A stretch of DNA of 64,000 bases from Bauldia litoralis (lineage in GTDB: Bacteria; Pseudomonadota; Alphaproteobacteria; Rhizobiales; Kaistiaceae): contig NZ_FMXQ01000007.1 of NCBI RefSeq assembly GCF_900104485.1, positions 186,001 through 250,000 on the forward strand, read 5' to 3'. Both the position numbers and the translations under genes were made by a program. The notes beneath the pieces were generated by a model. It saw only the letters and a list, made by a program, of their open reading frames with translations. It had not been told where the DNA came from and did not search any database. Positions within the stretch are counted from its first letter, which is position 1; every line of letters starts with the position of its first letter. Shown piece after piece: positions 1-9,790 of the stretch.

Positions 1-233
1 AGTTGCTCGGCCTCTGGGCGGCGGAAAAGCTCGGCAAATCCGGGGCCGACGCCGAGGCCTATGCCAAGGAAGTGGTCGCCGCGGATTTTGAGGAAGCCGG
101 CGACGAAGATGTCTTCCGCAAGGTTCGCCAGGACTTCGATGCGGGCAACGTCGAACAGTCCGACCACCAGATCCGGCGCACGATGAACGATCTGCTGGCC
201 ACCGCGATCGCGCAGATCGAGGCGGGCAAGTAG
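1..233 (+). CDS. DUF1476 family protein (ATPase zeta-subunit-like), 5' end outside the window
   Basis: The reading frame is open to the left edge, so the N-terminus is missing and the first visible residues are not the true start. The visible 76 residues have the typical DUF1476 layout: a LLGLWAAEKLG-type segment, then a Y-A-K-E-V-V-A-A-D-F-E-E stretch and a helical C-terminal tail. DUF1476 proteins of alphaproteobacteria include the zeta subunit that inhibits the F1-ATPase; whether this copy has that role cannot be told from the fragment. It ends 28 bases before the aldolase gene on the same strand. Confidence 0.8.
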   Translation, partial: LLGLWAAEKLGKSGADAEAYAKEVVAADFEEAGDEDVFRKVRQDFDAGNVEQSDHQIRRTMNDLLATAIAQIEAGK

Positions 234-261
234 GCCGCGATCACCCCGGAGCCGGGGCTCC

Positions 262-1032
262 ATGATGGGAAAGCCGACACTGGCCGCCCGGCTGCGGGCC
301 GGCGACAGCATCTATTCCGGCTGGATCGCTACCCCGGAACCGTTGATCGCCGAGACCGCCGCGCGCCAGGCCTTCGATTGCGTCTGTGTCGACATGCAGC
401 ACGGCCTGCATGATCCGGTATCGGTCATGCGCTCGATCGGCGGCATCGTCCATGCCGGAAAGCCGGCCGGGGTGCGGGTGCCAGTCGGTGATTTCGCCAT
501 GGCAAGCCGCGCCCTCGACATGGGGGCAGAGGCGGTGATCGCACCCATGATCAATTCGGTCGCCGATGCCCGCGCGCTGGTCGCCGCGACCAAGTACCCG
601 TCGCTCGGCGAGCGCAGCTGGGGTCCGGCGCGGGCCCTGTCGCTTCAGGGCATTCCCGACGCGGCCACCCAACTCGCCACCGCCAACGACGCGACGCTTG
701 CCTTCGCCATGGTCGAGACAAAGCAGGCGCTCGACCTGCTCGACGAGATCCTCGCCGTCGAAGGAATTGACGGCGTCTTCATGGGGCCGTCGGACCTGTC
801 GCTGACCCTGTCGGGCGGCAAGGAGGTCGCGCCGGCCGCCGACTGGATGGACGAGCCGATCCGTCGGATCGCCGCCCGTGCCCGCGCCCACGGCAAGATC
901 GCCTGCGCCTTCGGCGCCGATCCGGTGCGGGCGCGGTATTTTACCGACGTCGGCTACCACTTCGTCGCGTTGGGGCCGGATGCGATCTACCTGGCCAGCG
1001 GCATCAGGACGATGCTCGAGGGGCTGCGCTAA
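262..1032 (+). CDS. HpcH/HpaI family aldolase (class II, metal-dependent)
   Basis: A 256-residue protein of the HpcH/HpaI aldolase/citrate lyase family, TIM-barrel enzymes that split or form 2-keto-acid aldols such as 4-hydroxy-2-oxo-heptanedioate. Family motifs are visible: D44-M-Q-H47 (catalytic His after the D-x-x-H-G strand), R72 in R-V-P, metal ligand E152, and D178 in G-P-S-D-L. Length is normal for the family. Two adjacent ATG codons (262 and 265) are possible starts. There is no catabolic cluster beside it, so the true substrate is unknown. A perfect 12-bp palindrome lies just after the stop (1045-1056). Confidence 0.88.
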   Translation: MMGKPTLAARLRAGDSIYSGWIATPEPLIAETAARQAFDCVCVDMQHGLHDPVSVMRSIGGIVHAGKPAGVRVPVGDFAMASRALDMGAEAVIAPMINSVADARALVAATKYPSLGERSWGPARALSLQGIPDAATQLATANDATLAFAMVETKQALDLLDEILAVEGIDGVFMGPSDLSLTLSGGKEVAPAADWMDEPIRRIAARARAHGKIACAFGADPVRARYFTDVGYHFVALGPDAIYLASGIRTMLEGLR

Positions 1033-1173
1033 GCCAGTCGCGGCGGGCGATCGCCCCTGTGTCCGACCTGCAACAGTCGTTCCGATAGTAAGTCGGCTGC
1101 CATCTTCCCGCTTGCGCCACGGCGTCCTTGAAGGCCTAGTCATTCCACAAGCGGACTCGGGGCGGATGGGGCA

Positions 1174-1926
1174 ATGACCGGCTGTGGTGCGGCAAAGGCG
1201 ATCAGGGGGCTGAGCGCTGGCGTCGCCATCTTGGCGATGACGTCCACGGCAGGCGCCGAAGGCTTTGGCGACATGTTCGACATAGCCTTCGGCGCCGCGG
1301 TCACCAACGACTACGTCTATCGCGGCATCTCCCAGACGGACGGCGACCCTGCGGTGCAGGGCTATGTCGAATTCGACTACGGCATCTTCTACGCCGGGGT
1401 GTGGGCGTCGAATGTCGACTTCTACACGCCCGACGCCGAGATCGACGCGACTGTCGGCTTCCGCCCGGAACTCGACAACGCCGCCTTCGATATCGGCTAT
1501 GCCCACTATTTCTATGCAGCCGACACCTCGCCGGACTACGGCGAGATCTACGCGCTGGCCGAATACTATGCGACGGAGTCGCTGACGCTCGGCGGCAATG
1601 TCTATTTCGCGCCCGACTATTCACAGGGCGGCGACACGGCGACCTATGTCGAGGCATCGGTCGACTACGCGCTGTTCGGCGATGTCGGCGTCTCGGCCGC
1701 GGTTGGCTACCAGGGCTTCGCCGACAAGCTCGACCTGCCCGACTACACGACCTGGAATGCCGGCGTGTACTGGAGCTGGAACGAAACCGTGACGCTCGAC
1801 CTGCGCTACACCGACAGCGACCTGTCAAAGGGCGATTGCTACGCGCTGATGTCGCGTCACGCCTGCGGCGCCCGCTTCATGGCGACCCTGTCCTTCGACA
1901 CCGCCGTCTCGGCCTTCGTCAACTAG
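1174..1926 (+). CDS. TorF family putative porin
   Basis: A 250-residue outer-membrane-type protein. The N-terminus is a signal peptide (small-residue-rich core, probable cleavage after A-G-A near residue 28), followed by alternating aromatic and polar beta-strand segments rich in Tyr, Asp and Trp. The early segment containing T-N-D-Y-V-Y-R-G-I-S-Q-T is the hallmark of the TorF/TIGR02001 family of small putative porins. It is expected in the outer membrane; the solute is unknown. It stands alone, transcribed toward the convergent glutathione peroxidase gene. The ATG is preceded by a G-rich stretch that can act as a ribosome binding site. Confidence 0.85.
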   Translation: MTGCGAAKAIRGLSAGVAILAMTSTAGAEGFGDMFDIAFGAAVTNDYVYRGISQTDGDPAVQGYVEFDYGIFYAGVWASNVDFYTPDAEIDATVGFRPELDNAAFDIGYAHYFYAADTSPDYGEIYALAEYYATESLTLGGNVYFAPDYSQGGDTATYVEASVDYALFGDVGVSAAVGYQGFADKLDLPDYTTWNAGVYWSWNETVTLDLRYTDSDLSKGDCYALMSRHACGARFMATLSFDTAVSAFVN

Positions 1927-1993
1927 CCTGACGGGACGGCCTGGCGGGGGCGGGCTTGTGTCCTTGGCCGTCTTGAGTGATCGGCCTGGCCGC

Positions 1994-2017
1994 CGTCGAC
2001 CGGGTCACCGGTCGGCG
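1994..2017. terminator. Hairpin between convergent porin and glutathione peroxidase genes
   Basis: The arms pair over about 10 bp with one G-T pair around the loop GTCA (core CGACCGG / CCGGTCG). It sits between two converging stop codons (1926 and 2031). There is no T-run on either side, so it may be only a weak or Rho-assisted transcription stop. Confidence 0.35.
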
Positions 2018-2030
2018 ATAGGGCTGCCGG

Positions 2031-2555
2031 TCAGGCCGGCTTGGCGAGTTCGTGCTCGATCGCCTGGATGAGGATGTCGTCCTCCGGCGTCACGTCGGGG
2101 TCGAAACGGGCGGCGACGCTGCCATCGCGACCGACGACGAATTTCTCGAAATTCCAGCGGACCTCGGCACCGGGCTTGTGCTCCTTGCCGGGCGGCACGA
2201 TGCGGGTCGGCTGCGCCTCGCTCAGCAGGTGATAGAGCGGGTGCTGGTCCGGTCCCTTGACGTCGAGCTTGGCGAACATCGGGAAGTCGACGCCGTAGAT
2301 CGTCCGGCAGAAATCGAGAATCTCGGCTTCGGTGCCCGGCTCCTGGCCGCCGAACTGGTTGCAGGGGAAGCCGAGGACGGCGAGGCCGCGCTTGCCGTAA
2401 TCGGCGTGAAGCTTCTCGAGCCCGGCATATTGCGGCGTCTTCCCGCATTTCGAGGCGACATTGACGATCAGCAGGACCTCGCCGGCGTAGTCGGCCAGCG
2501 TGGTCTCCTTGCCGTCGATGCGCGTGACGGGGATGTCGTAAAGGGGAGCGTTCAT
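2031..2555 (-). CDS. Glutathione peroxidase family protein (Cys type)
   Basis: A 174-residue protein that reduces peroxides with thiols (glutathione or thioredoxin). The catalytic tetrad of the family is complete: C37 in N-V-A-S-K-C, Q69 in F-G-G-Q, and W132-N133. The active residue is Cys, not selenocysteine. The ATG at 2555 is preferred because it matches the family N-terminus; an in-frame TTG at 2570 adds five residues but has no better ribosome binding site. No signal peptide, so cytoplasmic. It follows purB on the same strand after about 50 bases and may share its transcript. Confidence 0.93.
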   Translation of the reverse strand: MNAPLYDIPVTRIDGKETTLADYAGEVLLIVNVASKCGKTPQYAGLEKLHADYGKRGLAVLGFPCNQFGGQEPGTEAEILDFCRTIYGVDFPMFAKLDVKGPDQHPLYHLLSEAQPTRIVPPGKEHKPGAEVRWNFEKFVVGRDGSVAARFDPDVTPEDDILIQAIEHELAKPA

Positions 2556-2605
2556 GGAAAGGTCCGTCAATGGAGGGATGGGCCGGTAACGGTGCGCGAG
2601 CGCGG

Positions 2606-3916
2606 TCAGTTCCCGGTGCCGAAGACGCGCCGGAAGAGTTCGTCGGTATTCTTGAGATGGTAGCCGAGGTCGAAGAGCGCCTCGAGATCGGCCTCGGTGA
2701 CGGCCGCGACGACGGCGTCATCCGCCTTGAGCAGCGCCAGGAAATCGCCGCCTTGCTCCCAGACCTGCATGGCGTTGCGCTGGACGGCGGCATAGGCGTC
2801 CTCGCGGCTCATGCCGGCCTGGGTCAGCGCCAGCAGCACGCGCTGCGAATGGACGAGGCCGCCGAGTTGGTCGAGGTTGCGCTGCATCGCGTCGGGATAG
2901 ACCAGCAGGTTCTCGATCAGTCCGCCGAGGCGGGAGAGGGCGAAGTCGAGCCCGATCGTCGCGTCGGGGCCGATCACCCGCTCGACCGAGGAGTGGGAGA
3001 TGTCGCGCTCGTGCCACAGGGCGACATTCTCCATCGCCGGGGCCGCGGTGGCGCGCACCAGCCGGGCGAGGCCGGTGAGGTTTTCCGACAGCACCGGATT
3101 GCGCTTGTGCGGCATTGCCGACGAGCCCTTCTGGCCCTTCGAGAAGAATTCCTCGACCTCGCGCACTTCCGTCCGCTGCAGGTGGCGGATCTCGGTCGCC
3201 AGCCGCTCGACCGACGAGGCGATAACCCCGAGGGTGGCGAAATACATGGCGTGGCGGTCGCGCGGGATGACCTGGGTCGAGATCGGCTCCGGCCGCAGGC
3301 CAAGGGCGCGGGCGACATGCTCCTCCACCCGCGGGTCGATATTGGCGAAGGTGCCGACGGCGCCGGACAGCGCTGCCGTCGCGACTTCCTCGCGCGCCGC
3401 ATGGAGCCGGCGACGGGCCCGGGCGAATTCGGCGAAGGCATAGGCGAGCTTGATGCCGAAGGTGGTCGGCTCGGCATGGATGGCGTGGCTGCGGCCGATA
3501 CAGACCGTGTCCTTGTGCTCGTAGGCGCGGGTCTTGAGGGCCGCGAGCAGGCGGTCGAGGTCGGCGGTCAGGAGGTCGGCGGCGCGGACCAGCTGGACGC
3601 TGAAGCAGGTATCGAGAATGTCCGAGGAGGTCAGCCCCTGGTGGATGAAGCGAGCTTCCGGTCCGACGATCTCGGCCAGGTGGGTAAGGAAGGCGATGAC
3701 GTCGTGCCGGGTCTCGCGTTCGATTTCGTCGATGCGGGCGACATCGAAGACCGCCTTGTCGCCGCGCTCGCGCACCACCCGCGCGGCCTCCGCCGGCACC
3801 ATGCCGATCTCGGCCATGGCGTCGAGCGCATGGGCCTCGATCTCGAACCAGATGCGGAAGCGGGACTCGGGCGACCAAATGGCCGCCATCTCGGGACGGG
3901 TGTAGCGCGGGATCAT
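2606..3916 (-). CDS. purB: Adenylosuccinate lyase
   Basis: A 436-residue member of the fumarase/aspartase superfamily. It catalyses two steps of purine synthesis: SAICAR to AICAR plus fumarate, and adenylosuccinate to AMP plus fumarate. Visible motifs are T-S-S-D at 96-99, the catalytic His region G-R-S-H-A-I-H-A-E at 141-149, and the superfamily signature G-S-S-A-M-P-H-K-R-N-P at 264-274 on the mobile loop. Length is typical for alphaproteobacterial PurB. The order rpe / DUF2259 gene / purB on one strand is common in Hyphomicrobiales. Confidence 0.96.
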   Translation of the reverse strand: MIPRYTRPEMAAIWSPESRFRIWFEIEAHALDAMAEIGMVPAEAARVVRERGDKAVFDVARIDEIERETRHDVIAFLTHLAEIVGPEARFIHQGLTSSDILDTCFSVQLVRAADLLTADLDRLLAALKTRAYEHKDTVCIGRSHAIHAEPTTFGIKLAYAFAEFARARRRLHAAREEVATAALSGAVGTFANIDPRVEEHVARALGLRPEPISTQVIPRDRHAMYFATLGVIASSVERLATEIRHLQRTEVREVEEFFSKGQKGSSAMPHKRNPVLSENLTGLARLVRATAAPAMENVALWHERDISHSSVERVIGPDATIGLDFALSRLGGLIENLLVYPDAMQRNLDQLGGLVHSQRVLLALTQAGMSREDAYAAVQRNAMQVWEQGGDFLALLKADDAVVAAVTEADLEALFDLGYHLKNTDELFRRVFGTGN

Positions 3917-3982
3917 CGGGACGCCTGTTCTGGAGGTCGATGCGGAGGGTCTAGCAAATCGCTGCGCGCTCCGGCAATGCGG

Positions 3983-4717
3983 TCACCCGTCGAGATGGCC
4001 GGTCACGGCCAGAAAACGACGGTCGAAGCCCTCGAAACCAAAGGAAAAGACGCTGACCAGCACGACGATCACCGGTTCCCCGGCTGGCGGATGGAAGAGA
4101 ACGACCTCGGAAATCGCATAGTTGAAGGGGCAGCGGCGGCTTTTCGGGATCTGGGTATCGCTGGCGAGCGTCCGTGTCGCGCCGTCGGGGGTGGTCAGGG
4201 TCAGCCTGAAACCCTGGAAGGGCTTGCCGAGTTCGAGATCGGGGCAGTCCGGCGCCGGCAGGGGGTATTCCGCCAGGTGCAGCCGGTAGTCCGGCTGCGA
4301 CGATGGCAGCCCGAAGTGGAAGGGCTGGAAGGACACGAAATGGGGATCGGCCGAGGTCTCGGTCAGCGGGTTGCTGACCAGTGTGGCGCCATCCACGCCG
4401 ATCTGCCGGGCGGTGAGGAAGGGCAGGGCCCTCGCCTGCGCCTCGGCGCGCGTCGCCGCCAGCGTCGCTGTCTCGTCCTCGCGGGTGACGCTGATCGGCG
4501 TGCCGCTGACCCATTGGTCCGTCGCCGTGTCGATCAGGTAGATCGCCGAATAGGGGAAGCCCGATCCGTCCTGGACGCCGTATTGCTCGAAGGCGACGTA
4601 GCGGCCGTCCGGCGAGAAGCCGAGCATCGCCGATTCGGCATTGTCGGCGGCCAGCGCGGTTGCCGGCGTGAGGATCAGGGCGAGGAGGACGAGCAGGGCC
4701 TTCGGCAGGGGCATCAT
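3983..4717 (-). CDS. DUF2259 domain-containing secreted protein
   Basis: A 244-residue exported protein of unknown function. The N-terminus is a clear signal peptide (M-M-P-L-P-K followed by a Leu-rich core and A-L-A-A-D). The mature part begins with a beta-propeller-like motif (F-S-P-D-G-R-Y-V-A-F-E) and contains the conserved Cys and F-G-F-E-G-F-D-R-R-F segments of the family. The ATG at 4717 (or 4714) has AGGGAG about 7 bases upstream and fits the signal peptide. The frame is open further upstream into rpe but that part is not coding. It lies 37 bases after rpe in the same direction. Confidence 0.85.
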   Translation of the reverse strand: MMPLPKALLVLLALILTPATALAADNAESAMLGFSPDGRYVAFEQYGVQDGSGFPYSAIYLIDTATDQWVSGTPISVTREDETATLAATRAEAQARALPFLTARQIGVDGATLVSNPLTETSADPHFVSFQPFHFGLPSSQPDYRLHLAEYPLPAPDCPDLELGKPFQGFRLTLTTPDGATRTLASDTQIPKSRRCPFNYAISEVVLFHPPAGEPVIVVLVSVFSFGFEGFDRRFLAVTGHLDG

Positions 4718-4754
4718 CGGAACTCCCTGTTTGCAGGCCGCGCCGGGACCGGCT

Positions 4755-5423
4755 TCAGGCCTCGTCGGCGGCCTTGCGGATTGCCGCGATGTTCGATGCA
4801 TAGGCCGAGGCGTCGCCCTTGTAGACGGCGGATCCCGCGACGAGGACATTGGCGCCCGCGGCGGCCAGCGGCCCGGCGGTGTCGGGGTCCACGCCGCCAT
4901 CCACCTCGATCAGGATGTCGCGATCGCCGATCCGCTCGCGGACGGCGGCGACCTTGGCGGTCGAATGGGGGATGAAGCTCTGGCCGCCGAAGCCGGGATT
5001 GACGGTCATTACCAGCACCAGGTCGACGATATCGAGCACATAGTCGATGGCGTCGACCGGCGTCGCCGGATTGAGCGCCACGCCGGCAAGCTTGCCGAGG
5101 CCCTTGATGGTCTGCAGCGAGCGATGGAGGTGCGGCCCCGCCTCGGCATGGACGGTGATGCGGTCGGCGCCCGCCTTTGCGAATTCGGCGAGATACGGAT
5201 CGGCCGGAGCGATCATCAGGTGGACGTCGAGCGGCTTCCCGGTCACCGGCCGGACGGCGGCGACGACCGGCGGGCCGAAGCTGATGTTGGGGACGAAATG
5301 ACCGTCCATGACATCGACGTGGATCCAGTCGGCACCCGCGGCTTCGACGGCGCGGATCTCCTCGCCCAGGCGGGCGAAGTCAGCGGCGAGGATCGAGGGG
5401 GCTATCAGGGACTTGCGGCTCAT
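4755..5423 (-). CDS. rpe: Ribulose-phosphate 3-epimerase
   Basis: A 222-residue TIM-barrel enzyme that interconverts ribulose-5-phosphate and xylulose-5-phosphate in the pentose phosphate and Calvin pathways. Motifs seen in order: A-P-S-I-L-A-A-D near the N-terminus, metal-binding [12 protein letters not shown] at 35-46, [13 protein letters not shown], and the second catalytic Asp in E-V-D-G-G-V, ending with the phosphate-binding A-G-S-A-V-Y. Length is normal. It heads the rpe / DUF2259 / purB group. Confidence 0.96.
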   Translation of the reverse strand: MSRKSLIAPSILAADFARLGEEIRAVEAAGADWIHVDVMDGHFVPNISFGPPVVAAVRPVTGKPLDVHLMIAPADPYLAEFAKAGADRITVHAEAGPHLHRSLQTIKGLGKLAGVALNPATPVDAIDYVLDIVDLVLVMTVNPGFGGQSFIPHSTAKVAAVRERIGDRDILIEVDGGVDPDTAGPLAAAGANVLVAGSAVYKGDASAYASNIAAIRKAADEA

Positions 5424-5474
5424 GATGTGGGGCTATCACGCGGTTCCAAAGGGTGCAATCGCTTGCGCCGTGAC

Positions 5475-6479
5475 TCATGCGCCGAAGCGCTGGCGCCAGG
5501 TCGGGACGGTGTCGTGCGGCGCCGGGGTCGCGGCATGGACGCCCCGGGCGATGGCGCGCGCCATGCAGGAAGCGGCGACAGCGCCGATCTCGATCATGTC
5601 GAAGGCGGGGTTCCCGAGCGGCACCTTGCCGGTCGCAAGCGCGAAGACGAGGTCGCCGTCGAAGGGCGTGTGCGAGGGCCAGATGGCCCGGGCGAAACCG
5701 TCATGCGTGACCATGGCGAGACGCTTCGCCTGCGCCTTGGTCAACACGGCGTCGGTGGCGATGACGGCGATGGTGGTGTTGGCGCCGGCCGAGGGCTGGA
5801 GCTTGTGACGAAGCGCGGCGGCGTCGGCGGGGAGGGGCGAGGGGAAGCCGCGTCCGCCAAACTCGTCGCCGATCTCGAAGGGCGCGGCCCAGAAGTGGCC
5901 GGTGTCGCCGATCGTCGCCTGGCCGACCGCGTTGACCGCGACCAGGGCGGCGATGGTGACGCCGTTTTCCAGCCGCGCCGAGGCGGAACCGAGCCCGCCC
6001 TTGAGGGTGGCGGTGGTCGCGCCGGCGCCGGCGCCGACAGTGCCGATGGCGAAATCCGCCGAGACAGCGGCAAGCGCCTCGCGGCCGAGACGGGCATAGG
6101 GCGGCTCCGTGCCCCAGTCCTTGTCGCCGCCATTGGCGAGGTCGAACAGGATCGCCGCCGGAACCAGGGGGACGCGCATGCCGGCGACCGCGAAGCCGCG
6201 GCCGGCCGCGGCAAGCGCCGAGGCGACCCCGCCGGCCGCGTCGAGCCCGAAGGCCGAGCCGCCGGACAGGACCACGGCGTCGATGGTGTCGACCGTCTGC
6301 TCGGGGGCGAGCAGGTCCGTCTCGCGCGTGCCCGGCGCGCCGCCCATGACATGAACCGAGGCGACCGCCGGCTCGTCGCAAAGGATGACCGAAACGCCGG
6401 ATTTCAGCGTCGCGTCGTCGGCATTGCCGACCTTGAGGCCGGCGACGTCGGTCAGGAGATTCTTCGGGGCGCTACGCAT
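5475..6479 (-). CDS. P1 family peptidase (DmpA-like N-terminal nucleophile aminopeptidase)
   Basis: A 334-residue protein of the DmpA/BapA (MEROPS S58, P1) family, which mature by self-cleavage and release N-terminal amino acids or act on beta-peptides and amides. The glycine-rich G-G-A-P-G-T-R-E-T-D and S-G-G-S-A-F-G-L-D segments near residues 46-80 are family signatures. The processing site is expected at N234-T235-T236, with Thr as nucleophile. No signal peptide is visible. It is 52 bases upstream of rpe and could share a transcript with it. Confidence 0.88.
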   Translation of the reverse strand: MRSAPKNLLTDVAGLKVGNADDATLKSGVSVILCDEPAVASVHVMGGAPGTRETDLLAPEQTVDTIDAVVLSGGSAFGLDAAGGVASALAAAGRGFAVAGMRVPLVPAAILFDLANGGDKDWGTEPPYARLGREALAAVSADFAIGTVGAGAGATTATLKGGLGSASARLENGVTIAALVAVNAVGQATIGDTGHFWAAPFEIGDEFGGRGFPSPLPADAAALRHKLQPSAGANTTIAVIATDAVLTKAQAKRLAMVTHDGFARAIWPSHTPFDGDLVFALATGKVPLGNPAFDMIEIGAVAASCMARAIARGVHAATPAPHDTVPTWRQRFGA

Positions 6480-6509
6480 CGTCGGAGGCTATCGCAGGTC
6501 TGGTGGAAC

Positions 6510-6537
6510 AAAAAAGACCCCGGCGTTGCCGCCGGGG
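6510..6537 (-). terminator. Rho-independent terminator of livK
   Basis: On the minus strand the sequence forms a perfect 7-bp stem (CCCCGGC / GCCGGGG, loop of 6) followed by a T-run (TCTTTTTTG). It lies about 40 bases after the livK stop. A second hairpin (TCGCCC / GGGCGA, 6543-6558) sits between the stop and this terminator. Confidence 0.8.
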
Positions 6538-6577
6538 CCCTGTCGCCCTTGCGGGCGATCACGCGGGTGTTGCGATC

Positions 6578-7690
6578 CTACATCTTCTCTTCGAGATAGT
6601 CGTAGGCGCCGCCCTTCCACTCATAGAAGACGTAGCCGGGGATGTTTACATCGCCCTTGCCGTTGAAGCTGAACTCGCCGAGGACGGTGTCGAAGCTGCC
6701 GTTCTCGAGTTCGGCGACAACCGGCTCGAAGTCGACCGAGCCAGCCCGCTCGACGGCCTGCGCCCATGCCTGGATCGCACCATAGGTGTAGAGCGAGTAG
6801 CCCTCGGTGGTGCGGCCCGCGGCCTCAAGACGCTCGACCACCGGAGCGGCGACCGGGTTCTTGCGCGGATCGGGCGAGAAGGTCATCAGCGTGCCGGCGC
6901 CGGCATCGCCGGTGATCGCCCAGTACTCGTCGGTGACCAGCGCGTCGCCGGAAACCAGCATGGTCTCCATGCCCTGATCGACCATCTGGCGTTTGATCAG
7001 GCCGGCCTCGGTGTGATAGCCGCCGACATAGAGGACGTCGATGTTGGCCGCCTTCAGCTTGGAGACCAGCGAGTTGTAGTCCTTTTCGCCAGCCGTGTAG
7101 GACTCCAGCATGGTGGCCTTCTTGCCGGCCGCTTCCATGTACTTCTGGGTCTCGTCGGCGAGGCCTTTGCCGTAGGCGGTCTTGTCGTTGATGATCGCGA
7201 TATTCTTGTCGGCAAAGTTCTTGGCGAGGAATTCGCCAGCGACCAGGCCCTGCTGATCGTCACGACCGCAGACGCGCATGATGCCGTTGCCGGGGCGCTC
7301 GTCGGTGAATTTCGGGTTGGTCGAAGCCGGCGAGATCTGGATGATGTCCTCGTCCGCATAGACGTCCGACGCCGGGATCGACGATCCCGAGCAGAAGTGG
7401 CCGGCCATCAGGGCGATGCCCTTGCCTGCCATCTGGTTGGCGACAGCGACGGCCTGCTTCGGATCGCAAGCGTCGTCGCCGACCTCGAGAACCAGCTGCT
7501 GGCCGAGCACGCCGCCAGCGGCGTTGATGTCCTCGACAGCCTGCTCGGCGCCGGCTTTCATCTGCGCACCGAAGGATGCGTACTGGCCGGTCATCGGACC
7601 GGCGGTCGCGATGGTGATATCCGCATGGGCCGATCCAGCCAATGCGACGCCCATGGAAAGGGCGATACCTGCTTTGATAAGGGTCTTCAA
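6578..7690 (-). CDS. livK: Branched-chain amino acid ABC transporter, periplasmic substrate-binding protein
   Basis: A 370-residue protein with a signal peptide (K-T-L-I-K then a hydrophobic core, cleavage after A-H-A at about residue 23) and a type I periplasmic binding fold starting I-T-I-A-T-A-G-P-M-T-G-Q-Y-A. This is the Leu/Ile/Val-binding protein pattern. It delivers amino acids to the LivHM permease. It is the last gene of the operon, 138 bases after the DUF6867 gene, and is followed by a strong terminator; the gap could hold its own promoter for higher expression. Confidence 0.94.
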   Translation of the reverse strand: MKTLIKAGIALSMGVALAGSAHADITIATAGPMTGQYASFGAQMKAGAEQAVEDINAAGGVLGQQLVLEVGDDACDPKQAVAVANQMAGKGIALMAGHFCSGSSIPASDVYADEDIIQISPASTNPKFTDERPGNGIMRVCGRDDQQGLVAGEFLAKNFADKNIAIINDKTAYGKGLADETQKYMEAAGKKATMLESYTAGEKDYNSLVSKLKAANIDVLYVGGYHTEAGLIKRQMVDQGMETMLVSGDALVTDEYWAITGDAGAGTLMTFSPDPRKNPVAAPVVERLEAAGRTTEGYSLYTYGAIQAWAQAVERAGSVDFEPVVAELENGSFDTVLGEFSFNGKGDVNIPGYVFYEWKGGAYDYLEEKM

Positions 7691-7828
7691 GAGCTTGCTC
7701 CCCTGGAAGGATTGTTGGGTATTTGAAGCAGCGGAACCGGGAAAAATGCCCGGCTTGTCGGGAGGTTAGCGAGTTGCAGGGCGCTGCGCAACGGACTGAT
7801 TGTGTCCGACCTTTTGCCGGCAGGATCG

Positions 7829-8167
7829 CTAGCGCGATCGCCAGGAAAACGGCCCGGAACGTTGGAAAAGCCAGCCATACTGGGTGGTCATCTGACCGGC
7901 GCGGGTGATCCGGAAGCCGAGGCTGCCGAGCACCAGCAGGATGACAAGGTCAACCGCGTAGAACTGCAGGGAAATCAGTGTCCCGCCGAACAGGGCGTAG
8001 TGGATGAACCGGACCGCGGCGGTGAGCAGGACGATGTAGATGACCAGGCTGCGATAGGGGCGCCAGGTCGAAGCGACGGCCCGGCCGGTGAGATAGGCGG
8101 CGCCGCCGCCGAGAAACAGCGTGACCAGCAAGAAATCACCGAGAGAAACTTCCCAGATACCGCCCAT
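7829..8167 (-). CDS. DUF6867 family small membrane protein in the LIV operon
   Basis: A 112-residue protein with three predicted membrane segments: about residues 10-28, 39-60 and 66-84. The C-terminus is basic and polar (Q-M-T-T-Q-Y-G-W-L-F-Q-R). It matches the DUF6867 family, seen in alphaproteobacterial branched-chain amino acid transporter operons; no function is established. It starts one base after the livF stop, so it is surely cotranscribed with livHMGF. A regulatory or stabilising role for the LivHM permease is inference. Confidence 0.8.
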   Translation of the reverse strand: MGGIWEVSLGDFLLVTLFLGGGAAYLTGRAVASTWRPYRSLVIYIVLLTAAVRFIHYALFGGTLISLQFYAVDLVILLVLGSLGFRITRAGQMTTQYGWLFQRSGPFSWRSR

Positions 8168-8168
8168 G

Positions 8169-8887
<719 letters not shown>

Positions 8888-8891
<4 letters not shown>

Positions 8892-9790
8892 TGCATGACT
8901 TCCTGCTCGACCGCGTCGACTTCCTCGTCCTCGACGCCAAGGTAGGCGGCGATGACCTTCGGGTCGTTGCGGACGGCGTCCGCGGCGCCGTCGGAAATCT
9001 TCTCGCCGTAGTCGAGCACGACGATGTGGTCGGAAATCTCCATGACGACGCCCATGTCATGCTCGATGAGCAGGACGGAGATGCCGTGCTCGTCGCGAAT
9101 GAAGCGCAGGAGCTTGTTGAGCTGCGCCGACTCCCGCGGGTTGAGGCCGGCGGCCGGTTCGTCGAGGCACAAGAGCCTCGGCTCGGTGCACATCGCCCGG
9201 GCGATTTCGAGCCGGCGCTGGTCGCCATAGGGCAGGTCGGCGGCCGGGTCGTCCGCCCGCTCGATCAGGTCGATGTGCTCGAGCCAGTATTTCGCCCGCT
9301 CGAGCGCCGCCGCCTGTCCCTTGCGGTAGCTGGCGAGGCCGAAAATGCCGCCAATGGTGTAGTTCGAGGCGACCATCAGCTTGTTGTGCTGGGCGACGAA
9401 CAGGTTCTCCAGCACGGTCATGCCGCCGAACAGCCGGATATTCTGGAACGTCCGCGCCACCTTGGCGTCCCGGGCGATCTCGAAATCCGGCATCCGGTCG
9501 AGAAGCAGGATGTTGCGATCGGCCGACAACCGCGCGCCGCTGGCGGTCAGCCGGTCCATGGTCGGCGGATCGGCCTTGTCGAGGGCGATGGCGATACGGC
9601 CCTCGGTCGGCTTGTAGAAGCCGGTGATGCAGTTGAACACCGTGGTCTTGCCGGCGCCGTTCGGCCCGATGATCGCCGTGATGTCGCCGCGGCCCACCGT
9701 GAAGGACAGGTCGTCGACGGCGACAAGGCCGCCAAAGCGCATTGTGAGGTGTTCGACCGTCAGGATCGGGTCGCTCTGCCAGCGCGTCAT
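8888..9790 (-). CDS. livG: Branched-chain amino acid ABC transporter ATP-binding protein LivG
   Basis: A 300-residue ABC ATPase of the LivG type. Walker A is G-P-N-G-A-G-K-T at 42-49; the signature region is the Y-G-D-Q-R-R-L-E-I-A-R form usual for LivG in place of L-S-G-G; Walker B is L-L-C-L-D-E-P, followed by A-A-G-L-N-P. It is slightly longer than E. coli LivG because of an insert between the Q-loop and signature regions and an acidic C-terminal tail (E-V-D-A-V-E-Q-E-V). It overlaps both livM and livF by four bases. Confidence 0.95.

Noticed and set aside
2570-6599. Long plus-strand open frames (801 and 652 codons) opposite purB, the DUF2259 gene, rpe and the peptidase gene
   Set aside because: They are antisense to recognised genes, have no domain motifs and show the Arg/Gly/Asp-rich composition of GC-driven shadow frames.
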